Under the pieces are notes generated by a model that worked only from the letters and a program-made list of their open reading frames with translations, was not told where the DNA came from and did not search any database. Positions 18,748 to 31,827 of a stretch of 64,000 bases of DNA are shown here, piece by piece. How positions within the stretch are numbered: position 1 is the first letter of the stretch; the number at the start of each line of letters is the position of its first letter. A program made the position numbers and the translations under genes. Source of the stretch: Bacteroidales bacterium (lineage in GTDB: Bacteria; Bacteroidota; Bacteroidia; Bacteroidales; UBA932); contig JAAYCA010000007.1 in the NCBI GenBank assembly GCA_012744435.1, positions 20,735 to 84,734 of the forward strand. Direction: 5' to 3'.

Positions 18748-20676
18748 ATGAAAAGATTCTTTACATACATTGCCGCTCTTGTCCTCTCCTTCGGCCTGGT
18801 CTCATGCGACAAGATTTTTGACAGTCTCGAAGGGGACCTCACGAAAATGGCCGAGTCGGACCTGACCTCCAGTGAAGCGGGCTTGCAGAAACTGCTTGCC
18901 GCGGCATACAACAACATCCCGATGGGGGCGTTCGCCAACACGGATCATAACACGCTGAATTCAACGAATTCACACAACGCCAATTATTCCATCACCACGA
19001 CAGGTTTTTGGAACTACACCCACGTGCGTGCCGTCAACAAGTTATTCAACCAGATCCAGCAGGCGTTCGACAACGGTGCAATCAACGCTGATACCCGTGA
19101 CGCGATGCTGGGCGAAGCCCACTTCATCCGCGCCTACTACTATTTCGGCTCCGTCCGTGCCTATGGCGGCGTCCCTATCGTCGAGGAGCCCCTCGATGAT
19201 AAATATGACGGTGGAGAAGACGTGAATGCTCTTCTCTTCCCGAGAAAGACGGAAAAGGAGACTTGGACCTATGTCCTCGACGAGTTCGAGAAAGCGGCCA
19301 CCCTGCTGCCAGAGAGCTTCGGCGACGCCAGTTATCGTGCCAACAAGTATGCGGCTTATGCCCTTGAGGGCCGTGCTGCGCTCTATGCTGCTTCCGTGGC
19401 AAAATACTGGAAGAATGCTCCGATTGAGGAGCATTACCAGGCAGTTGCGGAAGACCTGACCAGGATGGCCTCCACTGATGCAGATGCGTTCTACAAGCGT
19501 TGCATCGAGGCCTGCGAGAAGGTGATAAATTCCAATAATTATAGCCTTTATGGCGCCCATCCCGCCAGCGTAGCCGAGGCCAAGCAAAATCTTCAGACCC
19601 TTTTCCTTGGGCGCAACGGAAGCGAGTTCATCTTCGGCAAGGGCTATGATTCCGGACTGGGCGATGCGACGAACGGTTTCGATTACAACGCTTCCCCGAA
19701 CCAAGTTCACGCCACGGGACAAGGCTGGCAGTATGGCCGTTATTCCGTGACTCTTAACCTCGTGGATGAGTTCGATGACTATGGTGCAAACGGCGGCCGT
19801 GCCGACGGTACGATCAAGACCCGCAACGACGGCAAGGAAGACGACTATGCCATCAACCTGGGGCAGGGTACGCAGGACGGCTTTTCCGTGGACACCGATT
19901 ATATCAAGTACGATGACCCTACCGACCCCTTCGTCAATAAGGACGCTCGCTTCCAAGCCCACGTTATCTTTCCAGGCTGTTCCTTCCGCAGCACGACGAT
20001 CAACATCCAGGGCGGTATCATCCAACCTAGCGGGAAATACACCTTCTTCCAAAACGAAAAAGGGGCCCTCAACGGTAAGGTTTACTGGACGCTGGGCGGT
20101 GAATTGGACACTGATTATTCCGCTTTCTATCAGCCGGACAACGACAACGGCGGAAATTGGTACAATACCGGTTTTGGGATTGCGAAGTTTCTCGATCCCG
20201 CCGCTGCCAAACAGTACACCGACAACCCCTGGCCAGATATCCGTTACGCCGAGGTCCTGTTGAATTATGCCGAGGCCGTAGCCGAGAGTGGCCAGGGCAA
20301 CGTTGCCAACGCGAAGAAGTACCTCAACGATGTCCGCCACCGCGCCGCTTTTAAGGACGATATCGACCTGACGGTTGACAACGTTCTGCACGAGCGCCGC
20401 GTCGAGCTAGCCTTCGAGGGAGACTATGCCAGAACCCTCCATCGTCGTCGCGAATACGCATTCGGCGCCGCCAACGCGGTCCGCAAGCGCGCCCTCGTAC
20501 CGGTCGTGGACCTGCGGGGCGACAAAGCCAAGTACATCTTTGTCCGTACGAATGTATGGCATAACGATGTGGGCAAGAACACGAACGGTCTGTACATTTC
20601 CGATTACCGTCTCTACTATGGGTCGATCAGCAACTGGGAAAAGAACCAGATTACGAAGAACCCGATTCAGGAGTAA
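18748..20676 (+). CDS. SusD-like surface glycan-binding lipoprotein
   Basis: The lid and binding partner of the SusC transporter, anchored on the outer surface. The 642-residue product begins with a lipoprotein signal ending FGLVSC (Cys20). Early TPR-like helices follow, with VNKLFNQIQQAFD and the family-typical LGEAHFIRAYYYFGSVRAYGGVPI, and the C-terminal RagB/SusD pattern appears as WPDIRYAEVLLNYAEAVA and VLHERRVELAFEGDY. It starts 12 bp after susC. The ligand cannot be read from sequence; esterases downstream suggest an esterified plant polysaccharide. Confidence 0.95.
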   Translation: MKRFFTYIAALVLSFGLVSCDKIFDSLEGDLTKMAESDLTSSEAGLQKLLAAAYNNIPMGAFANTDHNTLNSTNSHNANYSITTTGFWNYTHVRAVNKLFNQIQQAFDNGAINADTRDAMLGEAHFIRAYYYFGSVRAYGGVPIVEEPLDDKYDGGEDVNALLFPRKTEKETWTYVLDEFEKAATLLPESFGDASYRANKYAAYALEGRAALYAASVAKYWKNAPIEEHYQAVAEDLTRMASTDADAFYKRCIEACEKVINSNNYSLYGAHPASVAEAKQNLQTLFLGRNGSEFIFGKGYDSGLGDATNGFDYNASPNQVHATGQGWQYGRYSVTLNLVDEFDDYGANGGRADGTIKTRNDGKEDDYAINLGQGTQDGFSVDTDYIKYDDPTDPFVNKDARFQAHVIFPGCSFRSTTINIQGGIIQPSGKYTFFQNEKGALNGKVYWTLGGELDTDYSAFYQPDNDNGGNWYNTGFGIAKFLDPAAAKQYTDNPWPDIRYAEVLLNYAEAVAESGQGNVANAKKYLNDVRHRAAFKDDIDLTVDNVLHERRVELAFEGDYARTLHRRREYAFGAANAVRKRALVPVVDLRGDKAKYIFVRTNVWHNDVGKNTNGLYISDYRLYYGSISNWEKNQITKNPIQE

Positions 20677-20694
20677 TTCAATAAGCAATCTAAT

Positions 20695-21594
20695 ATGAAA
20701 AAGGTATTATATTTTCTACCAGTCCTTTTGATGGTCACGGCCTGTGATTGGTTCGTTTTCGACAATGTCGAAGGCTACGACGCCACGATCACGGGAACAT
20801 TCAAAGATGCTACGGGAAATCCTGTCCTGTTCGGTGTACCGGACAACTATGGGTTTACCATCTACGAAGAGAACTTTACTCCGTCGAAGGGTAAATTCGT
20901 TTCTTCCGCCCAGACCTGGTATGCCAAGACCAACGGCACATATACGAACAAAATGGTTTTTGCCGGGGATTACAAGATTGACACGAAAACCAACAACTTC
21001 TATCCCATCACCGAGAGCTTCACCATAGCCAAGGGCGACAACACGCACGATTTCATGGTCACCCCATACGCCCGTATCAAGAATGTGCAGATATCGTATG
21101 ACGCTGCGACGAAAGAACTCGTGGCCAAGTGTACGGTGGAGCATGGCGATGTAACCAAGACCAATGGTATACAAGTGTTCTTCATGATCGCACAGGACCG
21201 TTTCGTGGCCAAAAACAACAACAACGCCAAGGATGCGACGGCAAGCTCTCCGTTTATCGAGGGAGGCGATGTCGAGCTGCGGATCAAGACCACGGGAGGC
21301 AACAACTCCGAGTTTAAGTACACGCAACCGCATTACGTGCGGATTGCCGCACAGGCAGCCCATTGTGCGATTGTTCCGGCTTATGACGAAGAGACCGTTG
21401 ACTGGGCCGCTTGGGGAGCCATGGGTTATGCCGGTTATCCCAATGTCCCGGACGAGGTAAAGGTCATTGTCCATCACGATGCTGCATATACGAACGACGG
21501 TTCGGTGAACCCGAACCAGGCTTACAATTATTCATCCGTTTATAGAGTCTCTGAAGACTTCAGCACGATTACTGAGGTTACTGATTGGGACTAA
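20695..21594 (+). CDS. DUF3823 surface lipoprotein, likely glycan-binding accessory
   Basis: A 299-residue lipoprotein with signal ending MVTAC (Cys17). The mature part is all-beta: an N-terminal domain near GYDATITGTFKDATGNPV and a second domain from about residue 120, as in DUF3823 proteins found after susD in Bacteroidetes loci. Such proteins occupy the SusE/SusF position and are assumed to bind glycan at the cell surface. The gene starts 18 bp after susD and is followed by a strong intrinsic terminator, so susC-susD-DUF3823 is one transcription unit. Confidence 0.85.
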   Translation: MKKVLYFLPVLLMVTACDWFVFDNVEGYDATITGTFKDATGNPVLFGVPDNYGFTIYEENFTPSKGKFVSSAQTWYAKTNGTYTNKMVFAGDYKIDTKTNNFYPITESFTIAKGDNTHDFMVTPYARIKNVQISYDAATKELVAKCTVEHGDVTKTNGIQVFFMIAQDRFVAKNNNNAKDATASSPFIEGGDVELRIKTTGGNNSEFKYTQPHYVRIAAQAAHCAIVPAYDEETVDWAAWGAMGYAGYPNVPDEVKVIVHHDAAYTNDGSVNPNQAYNYSSVYRVSEDFSTITEVTDWD

Positions 21595-21612
21595 TCATGT
21601 TAATTTGGTTTG

Positions 21613-21640
21613 GGCCGGGGGGTAACCCCGGCCTTTTTTT
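21613..21640 (+). terminator. Intrinsic terminator after the susC-susD-DUF3823 unit
   Basis: Arms ggccgggg (21613-21620) and ccccggcc (21626-21633) form an 8-bp GC stem with a 5-nt loop, followed by seven T (21634-21640). It should end the susC transcript before the esterase pair. Confidence 0.88.
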
Positions 21641-21651
21641 AGGGAAACTAG

Positions 21652-24144
<2,493 letters not shown>

Positions 24145-24170
24145 CTTGAGAGAAGTCTTCCAAATAATAA

Positions 24171-24204
24171 AAAACGTCCGTGCGAATCTCGCACGGACGT
24201 TTTT
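24171..24204. terminator. Bidirectional intrinsic terminator between convergent esterase genes
   Basis: Arms 24171-24185 and 24189-24203 pair perfectly over 15 bp, including the A-run and T-run, around a 3-nt loop. The flanking A and T tracts let it act on both strands, which fits the convergent genes. Confidence 0.9.
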
Positions 24205-24220
24205 GTACAGGTAGGTTTTA

Positions 24221-25435
<1,215 letters not shown>

Positions 25436-25471
25436 TACAACCCGAAAAAGATTTAATCAACAAGCATAATT

Positions 25472-27601
25472 ATGGCAAAGAAACAGACCAAAGGCTATCC
25501 CTGGAAATACTGCTCCCTGGGCGGTGTGGTCCGGGTCAACATTACTTCCGGTGAGGATATTGCCCATCTCGGAGAGCTGGATCAGAAGCTATGGACGGTC
25601 CTGAGCTGCCCGACCCGGAATCTCGCGCTCGACAGCCGTACCCTGCAGCTGATCGACTCCGACGGCGACGGTCGCGTCCGCGTGGCGGAGGTCGTTTCCG
25701 CGGCGCAGTGGCTGACCTCCGTGCTCAAGGACAGGGACGCCATCCTCAAAGGAGAAAGCGTGCTGCGGCTCGACGGCATCGACACGGACTGCGAGGCCGG
25801 GCAGAAGCTCTTTGCTTCCGCGAAACAGATTCTCTCCAATCTCGGTTTGGAAAAGGACGAAATCAGTGTGGAAGAGGCTTCCGACAGCGTCGCCATTTTC
25901 GAGAAGACGCAATTCAACGGCGACGGCGTCATTACGCCCGCTTCTGCGGATGATGAGACGCTTCGTCCGCTGATCGAGACGATTGCCGGAAAGATCGGTT
26001 CCACGACGGACCGCAGCGGCGAAGCCGGTATCACGGCAGAGCACATCGAGGCGTTCTACGCCGCCCTCGCGGACTATGCCGCCTGGCAGGATGCCGCTGA
26101 GGCCGGGAAGGCCGCCATCTTCCCGTATGGGGACAATACTGCGGCGGCCCTGGACGCCTGCGAGGCCGTCAAGGACAAGGTGGCCGATTACTTCATGCGC
26201 TGCAAGCTCATCCGTTTCGACGACGCCGTCGCGGGCGCCGTGGATCTGTCGGCGGACCGCGTGGGGGCGATCAGCGACAAGAACCTTGCGACGCAGGCCG
26301 AGGAGATTGCCACTTATCCGCTGGCCCGTCCCGCCAGGGAGGCCGTACTGCCCTTCGATGCCATCAATCCGGCATGGCAGGCAGCTTTCGCCGCTGTCAA
26401 GGCCCTGGTGCTGGATGTCGATTTCCCGAAAGCGAAAGGCATCACCGAAGAGCAGTGGCAGGGCATACTGGACAAGTTCGCGCCGTACTGCGCCTGGCTT
26501 GCGGACAAGAAGGGCGAAGCGGTGGAGGCGCTGGGGCTGGACGAAGTCAAGGCCCAGCTGAAGGCAGACCGCAAGGCGGAACTGCTCGCGCTGGTCGAAT
26601 CCGACTTGGCTCTCAAAGAGGAAGCGGAATCCATTGACGGGGTGAAGCGCCTGATGCTGTACTACCGCGATTTCGCGAAGCTCCTTCGCAACTATGTGAT
26701 ATTTACGGACTTCTATGGACGCAAACAGGGCACGCGCGGCATCTTCGAGGCCGGCCGCTTATATATTGACGAGCGCTGCTGCGACCTCTGTATCAAGGTC
26801 GCTGACATGGGAGCACATGGCGACATGCCCAAACTCAGCGGGATGTTCCTGCTCTACTGCAAGTGCACGTCCAAGGCCAAGGGCGAGACGATGGACATCG
26901 TGGCCGTGATGACGGACGGCAAGACCCGCGACCTCCGTCCCGGCAAGAACGGTCTCTTCTACGACCTTGACGGGGCCGACTGGGATGCCGTGATCACCAA
27001 GGTCGTGGAGAATCCCATCAGCATCAAGGCAGCGTTCTGGAGCCCTTACCGCAAGGTGGCGAATTTCATCTCGGACAAGATCGACAAGTCTGCTGCCGAC
27101 AAGGACGCCGCGGCGCTGAGCAAGCTCCAGACCACGGCAGATGCAGGCCCTGCCGGCGCCAAGCAGCCTTTCGATATTGCCAGGTTTGCCGGCATCGCCG
27201 CGGCCGTGGGCATGGCCCTGGCCGGTATCGGCGCCGTGCTCGTCGCGCTTGGGGCGGCCGTCAAGAGCCTGGTCTGGTGGCAATGGATCGTCATCATCGC
27301 CGCCGTGATGCTCATCATCTCCGGCCCGTCCTGCTTCATCGCCTGGCGCAAGCTCCGCCGGCGCAACCTCGGCCCCGTGCTCAACGCCAACGGCTGGGCC
27401 ATCAACTCCGTCGTGCTCGTCAACATCCTCTTCGGCAAGATCCTCACGAGCGTGGCCAAATACCCGAAGATGAAGCTGGATGATCCGTATGCGAAGCGCA
27501 CGCCCCTGTGGCGCAAGATCCTGTGCTGGGTGCTGGTCCTGCTGGTGATCGCTTTCGGCGTGCTGTACTTCACCCATCATCTCGGTTGGCTGGGATTGTA
27601 A
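25472..27601 (+). CDS. Unrecognised membrane protein with EF-hand-like motif
   Basis: I do not recognise this 709-residue protein. There is no signal peptide. Residues 62-73 read DSDGDGRVRVAE, a canonical 12-residue EF-hand loop (Asp at 1, 3, 5, Gly6, Glu12), and a weaker NGDGVITP sits near residue 155, suggesting paired calcium sites. A long helical soluble region follows. After a segment rich in Phe/Tyr and Cys (ERCCDLCIKVADMGAHGD) come two close membrane helices (about 565-625, around LVWWQWIVIIAAVMLIISG), a basic loop RKLRRRN, and a last helix ILCWVLVLLVIAFGVLYF near the C-terminus. The soluble part is probably cytoplasmic. Its TAA overlaps the ATG of the GT4 gene (TAATG), so the two are translationally coupled and likely work together. 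Confidence 0.85.
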   Translation: MAKKQTKGYPWKYCSLGGVVRVNITSGEDIAHLGELDQKLWTVLSCPTRNLALDSRTLQLIDSDGDGRVRVAEVVSAAQWLTSVLKDRDAILKGESVLRLDGIDTDCEAGQKLFASAKQILSNLGLEKDEISVEEASDSVAIFEKTQFNGDGVITPASADDETLRPLIETIAGKIGSTTDRSGEAGITAEHIEAFYAALADYAAWQDAAEAGKAAIFPYGDNTAAALDACEAVKDKVADYFMRCKLIRFDDAVAGAVDLSADRVGAISDKNLATQAEEIATYPLARPAREAVLPFDAINPAWQAAFAAVKALVLDVDFPKAKGITEEQWQGILDKFAPYCAWLADKKGEAVEALGLDEVKAQLKADRKAELLALVESDLALKEEAESIDGVKRLMLYYRDFAKLLRNYVIFTDFYGRKQGTRGIFEAGRLYIDERCCDLCIKVADMGAHGDMPKLSGMFLLYCKCTSKAKGETMDIVAVMTDGKTRDLRPGKNGLFYDLDGADWDAVITKVVENPISIKAAFWSPYRKVANFISDKIDKSAADKDAAALSKLQTTADAGPAGAKQPFDIARFAGIAAAVGMALAGIGAVLVALGAAVKSLVWWQWIVIIAAVMLIISGPSCFIAWRKLRRRNLGPVLNANGWAINSVVLVNILFGKILTSVAKYPKMKLDDPYAKRTPLWRKILCWVLVLLVIAFGVLYFTHHLGWLGL

Positions 27602-28797
27602 TGGAACTACCGGAATTCCTTGCGATCGAACGGGCCAACGTAGGCCTTTTCTGTGATGTTTTCCCGCCCGTGATGGACGGGGTGTCCGTGTGCATGCAGA
27701 ACTATGCCTACTGGATGCAGAAGAAGGTGGGCGGCGTGTGCGTGGTCACGCCGAATGTGCCGGATGCGGACTACAGCGTGCATGATTACAAGGTGTACGA
27801 CTATTTTTCCGTCCCGGTCCCCAAGCGAGCCCCGTATGTGACCGGCATTGCTGAAATCGATCCGGTCTGGCTCGCGAAAGTCGCCAGGACGCGTTTCAAG
27901 ATCTTGCATGCGCATTGCCCGTTTGCCACGGGACTTGTTGCGCAGCGCATCGCGCGCCTGCAGGGGATTCCCCTGGTCGCGACATTCCACTCCAAGTACC
28001 GCGACGACTTCTCCCGCGTGCTGCCCAAGATCGCGGTGGACCTGGCGATCGACGCGATCGTGGAATATTACGAGCGGGCCGACCTCGTATGGGTGCCGCA
28101 GGAGTCCACGGTCGAGGTGCTCCGTGAATATGGCTACACCGGCCATGTGGAGGTGATGGACAACGGTTCCGACCTCGTGGCGGACTATCCCGAAAAGTAT
28201 TTCGTGGAGGCCCGGCAGCGGCTGGGGATTGCTCCTGAGGAGTTCGTGATGCTGTTCGTGGGCCAGCATATCTGGGAGAAGAATCCGCGCCTGATCATCG
28301 AATCCCTGGCCCGCATTCCGGACATTCCCTTCCGGATGTATTTCATCGGCGTGGGTTATGCGGCCGAGGAGATGAAGGACCTGGTATCGGAACGGGGACT
28401 GGATGAAAAGGTTACCTTCGTGGGATCGATTACCGACCGCGCCCGCCTGACGGATTATTACGCCGCTTCGGACCTGTTCCTGTTCCCTTCTCTCTACGAC
28501 AATGCACCGCTGGTCGTCCGCGAGGCGGCGGCCCTGAACACGCCGGCCGTGATGGCGGAAGGGGCCACGGCCGCCACCATCCTCCAGGATGGCGAGAACG
28601 GGTTCCTGGTGGAGAACGATGCGGACAGGATGGCGGAGTTGCTTCGCAGCCTGATCCATGATCCGCAGCGCGTACACCGTGTGGGGGTGCAGGCTTCCAA
28701 GACGATCGTCCGTTCGTGGGAGGACTGCGTGGAAGAGGTGCTGGACCGCTATAATGCGCTGCTGCGCAGTCGGGGCTTGCCGCTTGTCGAAAGGTAA
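27601..28797 (+). CDS. GT4-family glycosyltransferase
   Basis: Transfers a sugar from a nucleotide-sugar donor with retention of configuration. The 398-residue protein has the GT-B fold. The N-terminal acceptor half carries NVGLFCDVFPPVMDGVSV and HAHCPFATGLVAQRIA. The C-terminal donor half has LFVGQHIWEKNPRLII, the loop FVGSITDRARLTDYYAASDL and the EX7E-type region FPSLYDNAPLVVREAAALN. This resembles diacylglycerol glucosyltransferases and mannosyltransferases acting on membrane lipids, though the exact acceptor is unknown. The start is ATG 27601, overlapping the stop of the EF-hand gene; a longer in-frame extension (from 27508) lies inside that gene and is rejected. Confidence 0.9.
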   Translation: MELPEFLAIERANVGLFCDVFPPVMDGVSVCMQNYAYWMQKKVGGVCVVTPNVPDADYSVHDYKVYDYFSVPVPKRAPYVTGIAEIDPVWLAKVARTRFKILHAHCPFATGLVAQRIARLQGIPLVATFHSKYRDDFSRVLPKIAVDLAIDAIVEYYERADLVWVPQESTVEVLREYGYTGHVEVMDNGSDLVADYPEKYFVEARQRLGIAPEEFVMLFVGQHIWEKNPRLIIESLARIPDIPFRMYFIGVGYAAEEMKDLVSERGLDEKVTFVGSITDRARLTDYYAASDLFLFPSLYDNAPLVVREAAALNTPAVMAEGATAATILQDGENGFLVENDADRMAELLRSLIHDPQRVHRVGVQASKTIVRSWEDCVEEVLDRYNALLRSRGLPLVER

Positions 28798-28811
28798 AAT
28801 GCCGCAAGGTT

Positions 28812-28841
28812 TTGGAAATTCGCGAAATATGTCTAAATTTG
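28812..28841 (+). promoter_or_regulatory. Promoter of rpsO (TTG-N19-TAAATTTG)
   Basis: TTG at 28812-28814, 19 nt, TAAATTTG at 28834-28841. It matches the Bacteroidetes consensus fully. The leader to the rpsO ATG is about 57 nt, which could host S15 autoregulation, but I see no clear structure. Confidence 0.75.
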
Positions 28842-28902
28842 CACGCTTTTTCCCATGGGGGGATAAAGCGTTGAGTTTAACCCTTAATTTTTTTGCTGAG
28901 AC

Positions 28903-29178
28903 ATGGCTGAATATTTGATGCCTGAGAAGAAGCAAGAGATTTTCGCGAAGTACGGGAAGTCCAATAAGGACACCGGCTCTCCTGAGAGTCAGGTTGCTTT
29001 ATTTTCCTACCGTATCGCTCACCTTACCGAGCACGTGAAGAAGAACAAGAAAGACGTGGTCACGCGTCGTTCTCTTCTCCGCCTCGTCGGTAAGCGCCGC
29101 CAGATCCTGGATTACCTCCAGCAGGTGGACATTGAGAGATACCGTAATATCGTCAAGGAGCTCGGTCTCCGTCGATAA
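28903..29178 (+). CDS. rpsO: 30S ribosomal protein S15
   Basis: A primary 16S rRNA-binding protein of the small-subunit platform. The 91-residue product contains the family core: [37 protein letters not shown], then [18 protein letters not shown] and the C-terminal [10 protein letters not shown] use ATG 28903; an internal ATG five codons later would cut the N-terminus slightly. As in many bacteria it is followed by pnp, here with a terminator between them. Confidence 0.97.
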   Translation: MAEYLMPEKKQEIFAKYGKSNKDTGSPESQVALFSYRIAHLTEHVKKNKKDVVTRRSLLRLVGKRRQILDYLQQVDIERYRNIVKELGLRR

Positions 29179-29196
29179 ACAGATAGGAAAAGAGAG

Positions 29197-29229
29197 GGGA
29201 TGGTTCCCGGGTGGGACCATCCCTTTTTT
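29197..29229 (+). terminator. Terminator-like hairpin between rpsO and pnp
   Basis: gggatggttccc (29197-29208) pairs with gggaccatccc (29213-29223) with one bulged T, followed by six T (29224-29229). It probably ends rpsO mRNA, or attenuates read-through into pnp, which starts 38 nt later without an obvious promoter of its own. Confidence 0.8.
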
Positions 29230-29267
29230 GATGAAAAAGACGTAAAAGAAGCAATAGAGAAACAGTA

Positions 29268-31673
29268 ATGAACGTTATCAACAAAAAGATCGAGCTCGCG
29301 GACGGCCGCGTGATCGAGATCGAGACCGGCAAACTGGCCAAGCAGGCCGCCGGCTCCGCCGTTGTCAAGATGGGAGGCACCATGGTCCTCGCCACCGTGA
29401 CCTGTGCCGAAGAAGTCAAGGAAGGCACTGATTTCATGCCCCTCACCGTGGACTACCGTGAGAAGTATTATTCTGCAGGCCGTTTCCCCGGCGGTTTCCT
29501 GAAGCGCGAGAGCAAGCCCTCCGACTACGAGGTGCTCATCGCCCGTCTGGTGGACCGTCCCATCCGTCCGCTCTGGCCGGATGATTTCCATCTGGAGGTG
29601 TTTGTCCAGCTCACGCTTATTTCCGCCGAGAAGGACATCCAGCCCGACGCCCTTGCCGGCCTGGCCGCTTCCTGCGCCCTCGCCACCTCCGACCTGCCGT
29701 TCGGCGGCCCTGTGTCCGAGGTCCGCGTGAGCCGCATCAACGGCGAATTCGTCATCAACCCGACCTTCTCCCAGATGAAGGACTCCGACCTCGAGCTGAT
29801 GGTCGCCGCCACCGAGGAGAATATCATGATGGTCGAGGGCGAGATGAACGAAGTGTCCGAGCACGACATGCTCGAGGCCATCAAGTTCGCCCACGAAGAG
29901 ATCAAGAAGCACTGCCGCGTGCAGAAGGAGCTCATGCACGAGCTCGGCACCGACGGCGCGAAGCGCGAATATCCCCACGATCCGGAGGACGAGGAGCTCA
30001 AGAAGGCCGTGCACGAGTTCTGCTATGACAAGTGCTATGCCCTTGCGAAGGCCGCCAAGCCCAAGAAAGAGCGTGAAGAGGGCTTCAAAGCCATCAAGGA
30101 GGAGTTCCTCGCCACGATTCCCGAAGAGGAGCTCGAGGAGAAGACCCCGCTCGTGGAGCGTTACTACCATGCCGAGGAGAAGGAAGCCATGCGCAACATG
30201 ATCCTCGACGAAGGGATCCGCCTGGACGGTCGCGTCTGCGATCAGGTGCGTCCGATCTGGTGCGAAGTGGACTACCTCCCCTGCGCCCACGGTTCCGCCA
30301 TCTTCACCCGCGGAGAGACCCAGTCCCTCGCGACCGTGACCCTCGGCACCAAGATGGACATGAAGGAGATGGACGAAGTGCTGATCCAGGAGGACCAGCA
30401 GTTCGTGCTCCACTACAACTTCCCGCCGTTCGCCACCGGCGAGGCCAAGCCGCAGCGCGGCCCCGGCCGTCGCGAGATCGGCCACGGCAACCTGGCGATG
30501 CGCGCCCTCAAGCCGGTCGTGCCCCTCGCTCCCGAGAACCCGTACGCCGTGCGCGTCGTTTCCGATATCCTCGAGTCCAACGGCTCTTCTTCCATGGCCT
30601 CCGTGTGCGGCGGCTGCCTCGCCCTGATGGACGCCGGCGTGAAGATCAAGAAGCCGGTCGCCGGTGTGGCCATGGGCCTGATCACCGACGAGGTGCACCC
30701 GAATGACCGTTACGCCATCCTGACCGACATCCTCGGCGACGAGGATCACCTCGGCGACATGGACTTCAAGGTCACCGGTACCGCCGACGGCATCACCGCC
30801 ACCCAGATGGACATCAAGGTGGACGGTCTGTCCTACGAAGTGCTGGAGAAAGCCCTCGAGCAGGCCCGTCAGGGACGTATGCACATCATGGGCGAAATGA
30901 TGAAGACCATCAGCGAGCCGCGTGAGGACTACAAGCCCTTCGTGCCCCGCATCGTCCAGCTCCGCATCGCTGCCGAGTTCATCGGCGCGGTCATCGGCAA
31001 GGGCGGCGAAACCATCCAGAAGATCCAGAAAGAGACCGGCACCGTCATCAACATCGACGAGGAGCCGATCCCCGGGACCAACCTCACCGAGGGCGTGGTG
31101 GACATCGCGTCCGACAACGCCGAGAACATGCAGAAGGCCCTCGATTGGATCAAGGGGATCTGCGCTGTTCCCGAGGTCGGCACGGTCTATCACGGCCGCG
31201 TGGTTTCTATCCTCGAGTTCGGTGCCTTCATCGAGATCCTGCCGGGCAAGGAAGGCCTGCTGCATGTCTCCGAGATCGCATGGAACAAGACCGAGAAGGT
31301 CGAGGACGAGCTGTCCGTCGGCGACGAAGTGGATGTCAAACTCCTCGAAGTCGACGCCAAGACCGGTAAGATGCGCCTGTCCATGCGTGCCCTGACCGAG
31401 AAGCCGGAAGGCTACAAGGAGCCGGAGCGCCGGCCGCGCGGCGGCAATGACCGCAATGGCGGCAACGGCGGCGAGCGTCGCAATGGCGGTGACCGTCGGG
31501 ACGGTGGCCGCGGCCGCGACGAGCGCCGTGGAGGCGACCGCCGGGATGACCGCCGCGAGGGTGGCCGTGACAACCGCCACGGTGACCGCCCGCGCCATGG
31601 CAACGGTCCCCGCAACGAAGCCCCTGCGCCGTCCTTCGACGACTTCAAGGAGACGGTCGACGAGGTCTTCTAG
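29268..31673 (+). CDS. pnp: Polyribonucleotide nucleotidyltransferase with RGG-like C-terminal tail
   Basis: A phosphate-dependent 3'-5' exoribonuclease of the degradosome. Two RNase PH domains flank a helical linker (second core: [49 protein letters not shown]). A KH domain ([19 protein letters not shown], about 570-590) and an S1 domain ([20 protein letters not shown], about 635-655) follow. The protein is 801 residues, roughly 90 more than E. coli PNPase. The excess is a disordered Arg/Gly/Asp/Asn-rich tail (from about residue 710, with repeats such as [14 protein letters not shown]), ending in an acidic [11 protein letters not shown]. The tail likely adds RNA or partner binding. Confidence 0.97.
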   Translation: MNVINKKIELADGRVIEIETGKLAKQAAGSAVVKMGGTMVLATVTCAEEVKEGTDFMPLTVDYREKYYSAGRFPGGFLKRESKPSDYEVLIARLVDRPIRPLWPDDFHLEVFVQLTLISAEKDIQPDALAGLAASCALATSDLPFGGPVSEVRVSRINGEFVINPTFSQMKDSDLELMVAATEENIMMVEGEMNEVSEHDMLEAIKFAHEEIKKHCRVQKELMHELGTDGAKREYPHDPEDEELKKAVHEFCYDKCYALAKAAKPKKEREEGFKAIKEEFLATIPEEELEEKTPLVERYYHAEEKEAMRNMILDEGIRLDGRVCDQVRPIWCEVDYLPCAHGSAIFTRGETQSLATVTLGTKMDMKEMDEVLIQEDQQFVLHYNFPPFATGEAKPQRGPGRREIGHGNLAMRALKPVVPLAPENPYAVRVVSDILESNGSSSMASVCGGCLALMDAGVKIKKPVAGVAMGLITDEVHPNDRYAILTDILGDEDHLGDMDFKVTGTADGITATQMDIKVDGLSYEVLEKALEQARQGRMHIMGEMMKTISEPREDYKPFVPRIVQLRIAAEFIGAVIGKGGETIQKIQKETGTVINIDEEPIPGTNLTEGVVDIASDNAENMQKALDWIKGICAVPEVGTVYHGRVVSILEFGAFIEILPGKEGLLHVSEIAWNKTEKVEDELSVGDEVDVKLLEVDAKTGKMRLSMRALTEKPEGYKEPERRPRGGNDRNGGNGGERRNGGDRRDGGRGRDERRGGDRRDDRREGGRDNRHGDRPRHGNGPRNEAPAPSFDDFKETVDEVF

Positions 31674-31693
31674 GAAGATCGGGCCGAAGAAAT

Positions 31694-31742
31694 CGGAATC
31701 CGTCCTCAAAACAGGCTGTTTTTGAGGACGGATTCCGTTTTT
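31694..31742 (+). terminator. Strong intrinsic terminator after pnp
   Basis: 18-bp arms 31694-31711 and 31720-31737 pair perfectly around a short loop that itself contains cag/ctg, followed by ttttt (31738-31742). Confidence 0.9.
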
Positions 31743-31827
31743 CTGCCCCTTTGTCCACCATCGGGGCTTTTTTTGTGGATGGACCCCTAGTCAATCAGGC
31801 CGTTCTTCTCCGTGGTCCAGCCTTCGT

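Noticed and set aside
31450..31640. Repetitive cgc/ggc-rich stretch considered as a repeat array
   Set aside because: It is the codon-level repeat of the Arg/Gly-rich PNPase tail; spacing is irregular, so it is not a CRISPR or tandem array.
29112..31709. 865-codon minus-strand frame opposite pnp
   Set aside because: PNPase is unmistakable on the plus strand.
31674..31827. Possible short minus-strand coding tail ending at 31789 (in another frame than the amidase)
   Set aside because: It has no start of its own and the amidase already ends with the family-typical C-terminus.
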